The position numbers were made by a program, and so were the translations under genes. Positions 32,379-40,923 of a DNA stretch of 45,868 nucleotides are shown here, one piece after another (position 1 is the stretch's first letter; each line of letters begins with the position of its first letter). The DNA comes from JBFKAV01 sp041621405. GTDB lineage: Bacteria; Pseudomonadota; Alphaproteobacteria; Rhodobacterales; Rhodobacteraceae. Under the pieces are notes generated by a model, which saw nothing but the letters and a program-made list of their open reading frames with translations, was not told the DNA's origin and made no database searches. Location: assembly GCA_041621405.1 (NCBI GenBank), contig JBFKAV010000008.1, positions 1 through 45,868 of the forward strand, read 5' to 3'.

Positions 32379-32945
32379 GCGGACCTACCGGCTTTACGGC
32401 GAGGAAGGGTTGTCGATCCTCCAGTCGTTGATCCGGTGGCGGGCGTGCCGCTACAGATCCGGTCGGGCGGACGCCGAGGGCATGAACGACGTCTGGGCGA
32501 TAGACTTCCTGTCGGACAAGCTCTTCGACGGGCGGCCGTTCCGGATCCTGACGATCGTGGACTGCCACACGAGAGAAGCTCTCGCGACCTCTGCGAGGAC
32601 GAACTTCCGAGCCGATCAGGTGGTCGAGGAGCTCGGCCGGATCGCCCGGCGGAGGGCAAGCCGTGGAGCATACGAGTCGACAACGGCCCCGAGTTCGCGG
32701 GGCGGCTGCTCGACCAGTGGGCCCACCTGAACAAGTTCGAGATCGACTTCTCCCGCCCCGGAAAGCCCACCGACAATGCCTTCATCGAGGCCTTCAACAG
32801 CCGGCTCCGCCAGGAATGCCTCAACGCCTCATGGATCCTGTCGATGGCTGACGCACGCAACCGGATCAACGACTGGAGGATCGACTACAATGAGCAACGT
32901 CCGCACTCGGCGCTCGAAAACCCGACGCCGAGCGAAATTCCTCCA
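32376..32945 (+). pseudogene. IS3-family transposase OrfB remnant (frameshifted, 5'-truncated)
   Basis: Two adjoining frames give the rve core of an IS3-type OrfB: GMNDVWAIDFLSDKLFDG (first Asp) and TIVDCHTREAL in one frame to about 32655, then SIRVDNGPEFAGRLLDQW (second Asp) and PGKPTDNAFIEAFNSRLRQECLN (Glu) in the next. A single missing base near 32656 (AGGGCAAG where AGGGGCAAG is expected) explains the shift. The N-terminal third and OrfA are absent. The DDE wording resembles the IS407 subgroup. No terminal inverted repeats could be recognised. It cannot encode an active transposase. Confidence 0.88.
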
Positions 32946-33249
32946 GGGCCACGTTTCGTGCCTTTTCCTCCGGGAGCTTCGTCAGGCGCGCGCGCCCGCT
33001 GGCTGTGGCAGGGTCCTGTCCCTCGGCCCGGCATCGCCTATCCGGCTCCGGAAGCCGCTTTCCTGCCACTCCCCTGCTGCCCGCCGCTCACGCAAGTGCA
33101 AAGTGTGCGCGGCCGCGAAACTGATATAATAAAGTGTTCAAGTCGCGAGAGCGGCCAGGATGCGATCTGGCCGCGGGTCGTCGAGCTGTCTGAGGGACTT
33201 TTGTTCGGGCGTCCCCGTCGGGTGCGGACGGGTGAGAGGGGGGAATTGC
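32946..33249. other. Gap between IS remnant and importer operon
   Basis: 304 bases without a supported gene. The first part may be the decayed end of the IS. An AT-rich patch (33118-33140) and GAGAGGGGGG before 33250 probably belong to the leader of the permease gene. Confidence 0.5.
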
Positions 33250-33990
33250 ATGATCTGGGTCTACCGCCTCGGGTTCTTGGCGCTGCTCTTGGCGCTCTGG
33301 ATGCTCGCAGCCCAGCACTTCGGGCGCAATATCGTGCCGTCTCCGCAGGCAACCTTCGAAGCCGCACTGCGGCTGATCGCTGAGGGTCGGCTGCAGAGCG
33401 CGTTCGCTGCGTCGCTTACAGTCTATCTTTCCGGCTATGCGCTGGCAGTCATCTGCGGCATCCCCATCGGCGTGCTGATGGGCGGCTTCCAGGTGCTAGG
33501 CAAGACACTCGAGGTCTATGTCTTCGCGCTGGCCGCGACACCACGCGTCGCCTTCATCCCGCTGATCATCGTCGTCCTCGGGCTCGGCGCCGACGCCAAG
33601 ATCTTCATCATCTACCTCGGTGCGCTGATGCCGATCCTGATCAACACGTATGCCGGGGTGCTGGCCGTCGACGAGGAGCTCGTCGAAATGGCTCGGTCGG
33701 CTGGGGCAAGCCGGCAGAGGATCTTCATGAGCATCGTGCTGCCGAGTGCGGTGCCGTTCGTCGTCACCGGCATGCGTCTCGGCGCCACGATCGGGCTCAT
33801 CAATACGGTGGTCGCCGAACTCTATACCGCGGTGAGCGGGCTGGGGGGCCTGCTTGCCATCTACGGCAACACCTTCCGGATGGCGGAATACTTCGTCGTC
33901 GTGATCACGCTCGCGATCGTCGGCGTGGTCGTGACCGAAGCCCTGCGCTATGCGGAAACGCGCCTTGCCCGCTGGCGCGGAGCAACGTGA
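33250..33990 (+). CDS. ABC importer permease, TauC/SsuC type
   Basis: 246 residues, about six transmembrane helices, BPD_transp_1 domain. The cytoplasmic EAA-type loop is visible as EELVEMARSAGASRQRIFMSIVLPSAVPFVVTGMRLG. Relatives in the nitrate/sulfonate/taurine group import small organic molecules or ions. Start ATG 33250 is preceded by GAGAGGGGGG; upstream frame to 33160 is not conserved. It opens a permease - binding protein - ATPase operon. Substrate unknown; near a PQQ dehydrogenase it may import the oxidised or starting compound. Confidence 0.9.
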   Translation: MIWVYRLGFLALLLALWMLAAQHFGRNIVPSPQATFEAALRLIAEGRLQSAFAASLTVYLSGYALAVICGIPIGVLMGGFQVLGKTLEVYVFALAATPRVAFIPLIIVVLGLGADAKIFIIYLGALMPILINTYAGVLAVDEELVEMARSAGASRQRIFMSIVLPSAVPFVVTGMRLGATIGLINTVVAELYTAVSGLGGLLAIYGNTFRMAEYFVVVITLAIVGVVVTEALRYAETRLARWRGAT

Positions 33991-34048
33991 AACGGGCCAA
34001 CCGGCCGGACCGTCGACCCGGACCGGCCGACCCAAGGGAGGACCGAAG

Positions 34049-35077
34049 ATGAAGCATACCAAGCGATTGACGGCGCTGCTGTCAGCGATCGCGGGGGCGA
34101 TGCTGGTCTCGGCCGGCATGGTGGCGGCCGAACCGTTCCGCCTCATCCTGACCCACCTGGAACCGCCCCTGGTCCCGAACTCGGTCATGGATCTCGCCCT
34201 CGAGCTCGGCTACTTCGAGCGCGAGGGAGTGGAGGTCGAACTGGTCCGGGTGCAGCAGACCCCATCGGCGCTGGCCGCGATGCTGGCAGGCGAGGGCGAG
34301 ATGGCCAACGTCTCTGTCGACGGGGTTCTGCAGCTGGTGGCCCTGGGCACCGATACGCTCTTGGCCGTGACCTCACCCAACAAGTCGCTGCCGTTCCTGA
34401 TCGCGTCCAAAACCGAAATCGCCACCCCGCCGGACCTCGTCGGCCGCAGCTTCGGGGTCGGGCGCATCGGCAGCCTCGACCATTCGCTGAGCTCGAAGGT
34501 GCTGGCGAGCGTCGGCGTCGACATGCGTTCGCTCGAAGTGGTCACATTGGGCCAGCCGCCGGTGCGCGCCCAGGCGCTCGCCGCCGGGCAGATCGACGCG
34601 ACCACCATGTCGATCGGAGTGTGGCTCTCGATCCCCGACAAGACCGGGCTATCGGTGCTGATCGCGCAGGACGCCTATTACGAGGCCGCGCCGGTCGTCA
34701 ACAAGGTCAACGTCGTCAGCACCGACGTTCTCGAGGGCCGCCGCGACGAGGTGGTTGCGGTGGTCCGCGCGATTGTGAGGATCTCCCGGGACTTCGCCGC
34801 CGATCCGGGCGCCTGGGCGGAAGCCATGGCGCCCTACCGCGGCAACCTCACGCCTCAGGACATGCGGACGCTGGCCGAGAGCTTCGAGGGCGGCTGGAGC
34901 ATCAACGGCGGCATCAGCCGGCAGGAGCTGCAATTCACCCAGGACTGGCTCTACGAGACCGAGGACTTCCAGGGCCTCGCCCCTGTGGCGCTCCAGGACT
35001 GGGTCGACTTTTCCGTTGCCGACGACGTTCTGGCCGAGTTCGGCACACTGCCGGGTGCGGACCAGCCCAGCAGATGA
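34049..35077 (+). CDS. ABC importer substrate-binding protein (NMT1/SsuA-like)
   Basis: 342 residues with a Sec signal peptide (MKHTKRLTALLSAIAGAMLVSAGMVAA, cut near 27). The mature part is a type II binding protein: LALELGYFEREGVEVELVRVQQTPSALAAMLAGEGEMANVS is the typical NMT1-like first lobe, and SLDHSLSSKVLASVGVD the second. Periplasmic. Start ATG 34049 follows GGAGGACCGAAG. Stop overlaps the ATPase start by ATGA. Ligand unknown. Confidence 0.9.
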   Translation: MKHTKRLTALLSAIAGAMLVSAGMVAAEPFRLILTHLEPPLVPNSVMDLALELGYFEREGVEVELVRVQQTPSALAAMLAGEGEMANVSVDGVLQLVALGTDTLLAVTSPNKSLPFLIASKTEIATPPDLVGRSFGVGRIGSLDHSLSSKVLASVGVDMRSLEVVTLGQPPVRAQALAAGQIDATTMSIGVWLSIPDKTGLSVLIAQDAYYEAAPVVNKVNVVSTDVLEGRRDEVVAVVRAIVRISRDFAADPGAWAEAMAPYRGNLTPQDMRTLAESFEGGWSINGGISRQELQFTQDWLYETEDFQGLAPVALQDWVDFSVADDVLAEFGTLPGADQPSR

Positions 35078-35952
35078 AGGAGACGCGCGGGAACAGCACC
35101 GCCGGGGCGCCAAGCACTCCGGCGGGCTCAGCGCCCGCGATCGTGCTCGACAAGGTCAGCAAGAGCTTCGCCACCGCCGGCGGGCGCGGCGCGATCCCGG
35201 CGATCCAGGACGCGTCCTTCACCGTGGCATCGGCGACCTTCGTGGCACTTCTGGGTCCCTCCGGCTGCGGCAAGACCACCATCCTCAGGATCGTGGACGG
35301 CCTGATCCAAGCCGATGCCGGTCGCGTCGAGGTTTTTGGGGGCCCACCAAAGCCTGGGCCGGGAATCGGCCTGGTGTTCCAGACCTTCCGGCTGATCCCC
35401 TGGGCCACCGTACAAGAGAACGTCGAGTTCAACCTGAAAAGCATGGCCCTCAGCCGAGACGAGCGGCGGGAGCGCGCGAGCCGCCATCTCGAACTTGTCG
35501 GGCTGAGCAGGTTCCGGCACGCCTATCCGGGCGAGCTTTCCGGCGGCATGAAGCAGCGCGTCGCGCTGGCGCGGGCGCTGGCGACGGAGCCCGGCATCCT
35601 GCTGATGGACGAACCCTTCGCAAGCATCGATGCGCAGACCCGCGAGCTGATGCAAATCGAACTGATGCGGATCTGGACGGTCCGGCGCCCGGTGGTCCTG
35701 TTTGTGACTCACAGCGTCGACGAGGCAATCGTCCTGGCCGACCGCATACTGCTCCTCGGTCCGCGTCCGGGCCGCGTGATCGAATCGGTCGAGGTCGAGC
35801 TCGAGCGGCCGCGCTGGGAATACGACGCCCGCGCCGAGCCCCGATTTGTCGAGTTGAGAAGCTATCTTGCGGGCCGCATGCGCGACCTCGTGCTGTCGGA
35901 CCCCTCCTCCGAATTCTTCGGGCGCGACCTCGCTCCGCCTCGGGATCACTGA
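35074..35952 (+). CDS. ABC importer ATPase, TauB/SsuB type
   Basis: 292 residues. Walker A GPSGCGKTT at 61-69, Q-loop VFQTFRLIPWATVQENV, signature LSGGMKQRVALARAL, Walker B ILLMDEPFASID and switch His in VTHSVDEA, all intact. It powers the permease at 33250 with the binding protein at 34049. An N-terminal 20-residue Ser/Pro/Ala-rich extension precedes the domain. ATG 35074 overlaps the previous stop. Confidence 0.93.
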   Translation: MKETRGNSTAGAPSTPAGSAPAIVLDKVSKSFATAGGRGAIPAIQDASFTVASATFVALLGPSGCGKTTILRIVDGLIQADAGRVEVFGGPPKPGPGIGLVFQTFRLIPWATVQENVEFNLKSMALSRDERRERASRHLELVGLSRFRHAYPGELSGGMKQRVALARALATEPGILLMDEPFASIDAQTRELMQIELMRIWTVRRPVVLFVTHSVDEAIVLADRILLLGPRPGRVIESVEVELERPRWEYDARAEPRFVELRSYLAGRMRDLVLSDPSSEFFGRDLAPPRDH

Positions 35953-36124
35953 GTGATGTTAATCGATTCAGGAGCGCCTCGCGATGCAGTGCCCGACGAT
36001 GAAGACACCTTCTGCCATCGACTTCGGCGCCGGCTTCGCTGTAAGCTCCGTACCCCATCTCACTTACACCGCAAGCGCCATTCCGATGGCCGCAGCGGCG
36101 AAAAGCCAGCAGAGGGAGGAAATC

Positions 36125-36646
36125 ATGAAGCCAACCGCTTGCGTCCCTGCAGCGCGCCTCGCCTTGGCCCTGGGGCTCATCGCCGGCGCCTGGCTGATGC
36201 CGTTGGAGTCCACCGCCGGCATCGAATCGTATTTGCCGGCCGACGATGCAAACGTGGCGACAGGGCCGGAGCGTATCCATCTTGCTCAGGCCGGGACGGT
36301 TCCGGTCGAACGGCCGGTCTCCTACTCATCCGACCAGGCAGATCGCGGCAAGGAGAGATACAAGAGGGATTGCGAGGAATGCCATGGCGACGATCTCAAG
36401 GGTGGGCTGAATGGCGGGGCACCACTGCGCGGCTTGGCATTCGAGCAGAAATACGGCGAGGGATTACCTGCTTCGGTGATGTATGCGTTCATGAGCAGCA
36501 CGATGCCGCCGAATGCGCCAGGACGGTATTCGCCGAGCACCTACGCCGACCTGATGGCCTACATCCTCAAGCGCAACGGCTTCAGGGAAGGCTCGCCGCT
36601 GCCCTCGGACTTCGATGCGCTCGACTCTCTGATCATGGACAAGTGA
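36125..36646 (+). CDS. Cytochrome c (single heme), probable PQQ-dehydrogenase partner
   Basis: 173 residues. N-terminal signal/anchor (MKPTACVPAARLALALGLIAGAWLMPLE), then a single c-type domain with C83-E-E-C86-H87 and a distal SSTMPPNAP segment giving the Met ligand. The layout resembles small cytochromes that take electrons from PQQ alcohol dehydrogenases. ATG 36125 has AGAGGGAGGAAATC upstream; the frame to 35984 has none. It lies between the importer genes and the site-2-protease-like gene and its base composition is less GC-rich than neighbours. Partnership with the dehydrogenase at 40924 is inferred. Confidence 0.88.
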   Translation: MKPTACVPAARLALALGLIAGAWLMPLESTAGIESYLPADDANVATGPERIHLAQAGTVPVERPVSYSSDQADRGKERYKRDCEECHGDDLKGGLNGGAPLRGLAFEQKYGEGLPASVMYAFMSSTMPPNAPGRYSPSTYADLMAYILKRNGFREGSPLPSDFDALDSLIMDK

Positions 36647-36704
36647 GCGGGAGCCTGCGCCGGGGCGGCGTGAGCAGCCCGGCCGCACCTTGACCACGGG
36701 GATC

Positions 36705-37304
36705 ATGGATCTCACCTTCCAGTTGATCGCCTTTCGTTTCCTGGTGCTTCTCATCATTGCCGGCGTTCATGGCTGCGCCGTTGCCGGAGCGGCGGTCCTC
36801 CTCGGCGACAAGGGTCCGAAATACGACGGCCGCCTGACCATCGTGCCGACCGGCCATATCGATTTTCTCGGCGCAACTGGCCTGATCCTCTTCGGATTGG
36901 GCTGGACGAAGCCGGTGGAGGTCGACGCAGGAGAGTTTCGCATCGGCCGCGTCGGCAGCCTTGCCGTCGTTCTGGCCGGGTTTGTCGGTCTGCTTGTCAC
37001 GGCCGCGCTTCTCGCCGCCCTGATCCTGCCGGCGCTAACGGCATTGCCCTACACGGCCGGGCTCGCCACGGCGGCGTTCTTGCGGGTTGCAAGCAGCCTC
37101 ACGATCTGGGTTGCGCTCCTGAGCCTCGTCCCGATCCCACCACTTACCGGCGGGCTGCTCTTAAGCGCGTTCGGCATCCGCATCCCGCGTCGGGCAAGGT
37201 GGTTTCTCGCCGCCTTGCTCCTCGTGGCAGTGGCGGCGGGCGTGGTCCGCCGGCTTCTCGGCCCGGCCCATGCCGTGCTGGCGTCGGCCATCATTGGCGG
37301 CTGA
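36705..37304 (+). CDS. Site-2-protease-like membrane protein lacking protease residues
   Basis: 199 residues with about five hydrophobic segments. The order of segments follows the M50/S2P family: H22 region (HGCAVAGAAVLLGD), GRLTIVPTGHIDFLG, FGLGWTKPVEVD, and SLVPIPPLTGG near 141-150. However HExxH is HGCAV (Glu and second His missing) and the Asp of the NPxDG-like motif is Thr148, so zinc hydrolysis is not expected. Inner membrane. Start ATG 36705; a TTG at 36690 is an alternative. It sits 58 bases after the cytochrome gene. A structural or assembly role for the PQQ system is speculation. Confidence 0.7.
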   Translation: MDLTFQLIAFRFLVLLIIAGVHGCAVAGAAVLLGDKGPKYDGRLTIVPTGHIDFLGATGLILFGLGWTKPVEVDAGEFRIGRVGSLAVVLAGFVGLLVTAALLAALILPALTALPYTAGLATAAFLRVASSLTIWVALLSLVPIPPLTGGLLLSAFGIRIPRRARWFLAALLLVAVAAGVVRRLLGPAHAVLASAIIGG

Positions 37305-37311
37305 AAGGGAC

Positions 37312-38130
37312 TCACAGGGCGGGGACGTGACCTTCCGGCCTCAATGGCGCCGCCCCATAGCGCGCGAGGATGGCCGCGAGCGTGCCGTCCGACTCAAACT
37401 GGCGGAAGGCCCGGACGATCCTGCGCTTCAGCGTCAGGTCGCCCTTCCAGAGGCCGATAACCAGATTGTAGCGGGCAAGCTCGTCGGGCATGGGCGCGAC
37501 CCACCAGCCGTTCTCCGCCGCCAGGCCGCCGGCAAGTAGCGCTTCGGTGACGCCGCCGTCAAGCACTCCGCCGGCGATGCCATCGGCGAGCTCCTGACCG
37601 CTGCGGACGACGCGGACGGTGACGTTCTTGCGGCGCAGATAGCTCGCGAGTCCGATGCGGTCGAGGCCGGAGACGAGCGTCAATGCCCCGAGGGTGAGAC
37701 CGTCGATCTCGTCCAATGGTGCCGGCGCCACGATCGCCCAGCCGGTCTCGGCATAGGGCGGCCCGGTATCAAGGAACGACCGGGTCAGCGTCGAATCTAC
37801 GACGCCTCCGGCGAGCAACTCGCACTTGCCACGGTTGATGGCCCAGTTGCGCGGGTTGAAGTCGCGGCCCATGGCCTCGCTTGGGCTGAGCAGGAGCGCG
37901 ACGCCGATATCATCGGCAACTGCACGGAGAATCTCGATGTCGATCCCGGGCCGGTCGGGGTCGCCGGTAATCAGCGGCGGGTAGGTCACCGGAACGCAGG
38001 CGCGGATGGCGCGTTTCGCCTCGACCTCGCCGAGTGAGGTATCTGGCGGCAGGAAGGTGACCAGCAGCATCAAGACGATGACGACGGCGAGGCCGCCGAG
38101 GTCGCGCGCCAATCGCCTGAGGGTGAGCAT
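37312..38130 (-). CDS. Periplasmic solute-binding protein, family 3 type
   Basis: 272 residues: an N-terminal membrane anchor or signal (about 12-28) and an SBP_bac_3-like domain (RACVPVTYPPLITGDPDRPGIDIEILRAVADDIGVALLLSPS). Such proteins near quinoprotein dehydrogenases form a recognised group of ABC-transporter-associated binding proteins. It is the last gene of a minus-strand operon starting with the PQQ dehydrogenase. Ligand unknown. Confidence 0.82.
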   Translation of the reverse strand: MLTLRRLARDLGGLAVVIVLMLLVTFLPPDTSLGEVEAKRAIRACVPVTYPPLITGDPDRPGIDIEILRAVADDIGVALLLSPSEAMGRDFNPRNWAINRGKCELLAGGVVDSTLTRSFLDTGPPYAETGWAIVAPAPLDEIDGLTLGALTLVSGLDRIGLASYLRRKNVTVRVVRSGQELADGIAGGVLDGGVTEALLAGGLAAENGWWVAPMPDELARYNLVIGLWKGDLTLKRRIVRAFRQFESDGTLAAILARYGAAPLRPEGHVPAL

Positions 38131-38140
38131 CGCGAATTCT

Positions 38141-38980
38141 CTACGCCCGGCGAAAGTCGATGAGAGCGATGGCGAACAGCACCACGCCGGCGACGCCCAT
38201 GACCCCGATGCCGAGGCGCGGATCGAACTGGTTGTAGTCGATGAGCGCGCCGCGCAGCGCGTCCACGGCGTAGGTCAGGGGGTTCCATTCGACGATTGTG
38301 ACCAGCCACTCGGGGTAGACGACGCGGATCTGGGCCCGGGTCAGAGCCGGGTCGAGGGGAAAGATCGAGCTCGAGGTGAAGTAGAGCGGCAGGATCACGG
38401 CGTTGGAGAAGACGCCGAAGCCCTCGAAGCTGCGGATCCGGTTGGCGATCACGACGCCGAGCGAGGTCAGCGCGAAGGCGAGCATGGCCATCAGCCCGAG
38501 GGCCTTCAAGACGTCGAGCCAAGTCAAGTGCACGTCGGCGAAGCGGGCCAGCAGAAGCACCAAGCAGCCGTGCACCACCGCCACCGTGGTCCCGCCCAGC
38601 ACCTTTCCGAGCAGCACCGTGCCACGCGACATCGGCGAGACCAGTACCTCGCGTAAGAAACCGAATTCGCGGTCCCAAATGACGGAGACCGCCGACTGAA
38701 CCGAGGTGAACATGATGTTGAGCGCCACCACGGCGGGAAAGATGAACTGGAGGTATGTGAAGGGCACCACGAAGGTCACTTCGCCGTAAACCTCGCCGCG
38801 GAAATAGGGGTTGAAACCGATGCCGAGGATCAGCACCCACAGGATCGGGCGGCTGATGCCGCCCACAAGCTGGCCGCGGTCGCGGATGGCGCGTTTCACC
38901 TCGCGCAGCCAGATGCCGTAGAGGCCGCCGAGCTGGATCAGGAGGACCGAGCGGCGGACAGCAGTGTCCGGGTTGGTCAT
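38141..38980 (-). CDS. ABC-2-type exporter permease
   Basis: 279 residues with six hydrophobic segments, ABC2_membrane family: GGISRPILWVLILGIGF, WDREFGFLREVLVSPMSRGTVLLGK (typical cytoplasmic segment), and WNPLTYAVDALRGALIDY near the C-terminus. It pairs with the ATPase at 38977 (ATGA overlap). Homologues occur with PQQ alcohol dehydrogenases (the PedABC-like export modules of Pseudomonas), where they may export toxic products; the substrate here is unknown. Confidence 0.9.
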   Translation of the reverse strand: MTNPDTAVRRSVLLIQLGGLYGIWLREVKRAIRDRGQLVGGISRPILWVLILGIGFNPYFRGEVYGEVTFVVPFTYLQFIFPAVVALNIMFTSVQSAVSVIWDREFGFLREVLVSPMSRGTVLLGKVLGGTTVAVVHGCLVLLLARFADVHLTWLDVLKALGLMAMLAFALTSLGVVIANRIRSFEGFGVFSNAVILPLYFTSSSIFPLDPALTRAQIRVVYPEWLVTIVEWNPLTYAVDALRGALIDYNQFDPRLGIGVMGVAGVVLFAIALIDFRRA

Positions 38981-39981
38981 CTCGTGTGTTCTCCTCCTCG
39001 CTTGCCGAAGGCTAGGGTGCGTTCGCGGGCGCCGGCGGCCCGGTCGCGCAGCTCCCGGCCGGTGAGCGACAGGAACACCGTCTCGAGGCTCGGGGTCTCG
39101 ATCGCCAGCGCGCGGATGCGGCCGCCGAACTCGGCGAGAAAGGCCTCGGCGAAGGCGTCGTCCGAGGCGAGCAAGATGGTCTCGCCTGCCTCTCTTGGTT
39201 CGCCCGCCAGGCGATCAACGTAGCGGGTCAGGATCTCCTTTCGGTCGCCATCACCCTTGGGCACGATGCGCAGGAGCTGTTGCCCATGATCGCGCTTCAG
39301 CGCCTCTGGCGTGTCGAGGGCCAGGATCTTGCCCTGGTCGACCACGCAGACACGGTCGCAACCCTCGACCTCCTCGATGTAATGGGTGGTCACCAGCACG
39401 GTGATCCGCCGCTCCTGGCGCAGGCGACGGATGTAGGACCAGATGCGGTCACGGGTCTGGGCGTCGAGCCCGACGGTTGGCTCGTCGAGAAGCATGATCT
39501 CGGAATCGTGGATCAGGGCGCGGGCGATCTCCAGCCGGCGCTTCATGCCGGAGGAAAGCGTCCGCGCCGGCTTGTCGGCCCACTCGGTCAGTTCCACCAG
39601 CGCCAGCATTTCCTCGATGCGTTGCCGCCTGAGCTTTCGCGGCACGCCGAACACCAGCCCGTGCAGGTTTAGGTTCTCGTGCACCGTCAGCCGGTCGTCC
39701 AGGCTCGGCTCCTGGAAGACGATTCCGAGACGGCTGCGGGCGGCAAGCGGCTCCTTGACCACGTCGAACCCGTCGATCAGCGCCACGCCGCTGTCGGGCC
39801 GCAGGATGGTGCAGAGGATGTGCAGGAGGGTGGTCTTGCCGGCGCCGTTGGGCCCCAGAAGTGCGAACAGCTCCCTGTCGTGGACTTCGAAGCTGACCCC
39901 GTCCAGCGCCAGCGTGCGCCCGTAGCGCTTGGACAGGGCGGCGACGCGGATGGCGGGCGCGGAATTCGGCGCGCTCGGCAT
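38977..39981 (-). CDS. ABC exporter ATPase
   Basis: 334 residues. Walker A GPNGAGKT at 43-50, Q-loop VFQEPSLDD, signature LSSGMKRRLEIARAL, Walker B IMLLDEPTVGLD and His in TTHYIEEVEGCDR, all intact, with a C-terminal extension of about 100 residues as in DrrA/NatA-type exporters. It couples to the permease at 38141. Stop of the upstream SBP gene and ATG 39981 share a base. Confidence 0.93.
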   Translation of the reverse strand: MPSAPNSAPAIRVAALSKRYGRTLALDGVSFEVHDRELFALLGPNGAGKTTLLHILCTILRPDSGVALIDGFDVVKEPLAARSRLGIVFQEPSLDDRLTVHENLNLHGLVFGVPRKLRRQRIEEMLALVELTEWADKPARTLSSGMKRRLEIARALIHDSEIMLLDEPTVGLDAQTRDRIWSYIRRLRQERRITVLVTTHYIEEVEGCDRVCVVDQGKILALDTPEALKRDHGQQLLRIVPKGDGDRKEILTRYVDRLAGEPREAGETILLASDDAFAEAFLAEFGGRIRALAIETPSLETVFLSLTGRELRDRAAGARERTLAFGKRGGEHTR

Positions 39982-40844
39982 CAGGGCCTGGCCTCCGCCG
40001 GGAACCCGTACGTTTCGAGGATGCCGGCGATCGTTCCATCACCGGTCAGCGCGGCGATTGCCTCGTCGATGGCCGTGCGCAGGAAGGTTTCGTCGGAGAG
40101 CAGGAGCGCGCCCACGCCGAGAGCTGTCCGCGGCAAGGGGTCCGGGTCGATCACGCGTAGGGCAGCAGAGGCGGGGTCCTCGCGTTGTCTGGCCCACAGA
40201 CTCGGGGCCCAGACGACGGCGACGGCGACGGTGCCCTCGAGGAGCGACTCCAGGGCGCGGTCGCCGGTGCCGATCGGGTAGACCGGCCAGCGCAGTTCCG
40301 AAGGCACAGCCATAAGGTAGGACACCAGCCGTAGGTGGGCTGAAGTTCCAATCGTGGTGCCGATCGGACGCCCAGGCGCCAAGTCGGCGAGCGCCTGGAG
40401 GTCGGGATCGGCGGTGACGAAAACGTACTCGGCTTCGTAGTACGGCCGGGTCAGGGTTGCCCAGGCGCCATAACCCCCGGGGATCAGCTTGAAGCCCATG
40501 TGAAGGTCGCAGTGCTCGAGCATGACTGCGTAAACCCTGGTGATGTCCTCCAGCACGATCTTGCTTTCGACCAGGTGCCGCTGCGGCTCCAATAGCAGGC
40601 CGAGCGCGATGGCGTCGGCAATGTCGGCGGCCACCTCCCAGTCGGGGTCCCGGCGGTCCACGCAGTAGCGCAGCTGTGACTCATCCAGCCGCCGGCCGTA
40701 TCTCCACTCTCCCGGGGCGTAGGGCACGTCGTAGAAGAGCGGCTCCTGAGCCGCGGCCAGCCCCGGGAGCAGAGCCGCCGGAACTGCCAGCAACAGCGCA
40801 AGAAGCGGACCGATGAGATTCGGAAACGCGAAACGAGCGGGCAA
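39981..40844 (-). CDS. Quinoprotein-associated periplasmic binding protein
   Basis: 287 residues. Signal peptide (about 1-32, ending LLPGLAAAQEP) then a family-3-like binding domain: RRLDESQLRYCVDRRDPDWEVAADIADAIALGL and RPYYEAEYVFVTADPDLQALADL. It resembles the binding proteins linked to quinoprotein dehydrogenases. TTG 40844 is used as start (GAGGTC upstream); an internal ATG would remove the signal. It follows the PQQ dehydrogenase gene after a hairpin at 40864-40896. Confidence 0.8.
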   Translation of the reverse strand: MPARFAFPNLIGPLLALLLAVPAALLPGLAAAQEPLFYDVPYAPGEWRYGRRLDESQLRYCVDRRDPDWEVAADIADAIALGLLLEPQRHLVESKIVLEDITRVYAVMLEHCDLHMGFKLIPGGYGAWATLTRPYYEAEYVFVTADPDLQALADLAPGRPIGTTIGTSAHLRLVSYLMAVPSELRWPVYPIGTGDRALESLLEGTVAVAVVWAPSLWARQREDPASAALRVIDPDPLPRTALGVGALLLSDETFLRTAIDEAIAALTGDGTIAGILETYGFPAEARP

Positions 40845-40863
40845 GATCGGACCTCGCGAAGCG

Positions 40864-40896
40864 CCGGGCGGACCGGACAGCTTCAGGTCCGCCCGG
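40864..40896 (-). other. Intercistronic hairpin after the PQQ dehydrogenase gene
   Basis: Perfect 11-bp stem CCGGGCGGACC (40864-40874) with GGTCCGCCCGG (40886-40896), 11-base loop, 28 bases after the dehydrogenase stop. No T-run follows in the direction of transcription, so it looks like an mRNA-processing or stability element rather than a simple terminator. Confidence 0.55.
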
Positions 40897-40923
40897 GCCG
40901 GGAATCAGGTTGCTCTCAGCCGG

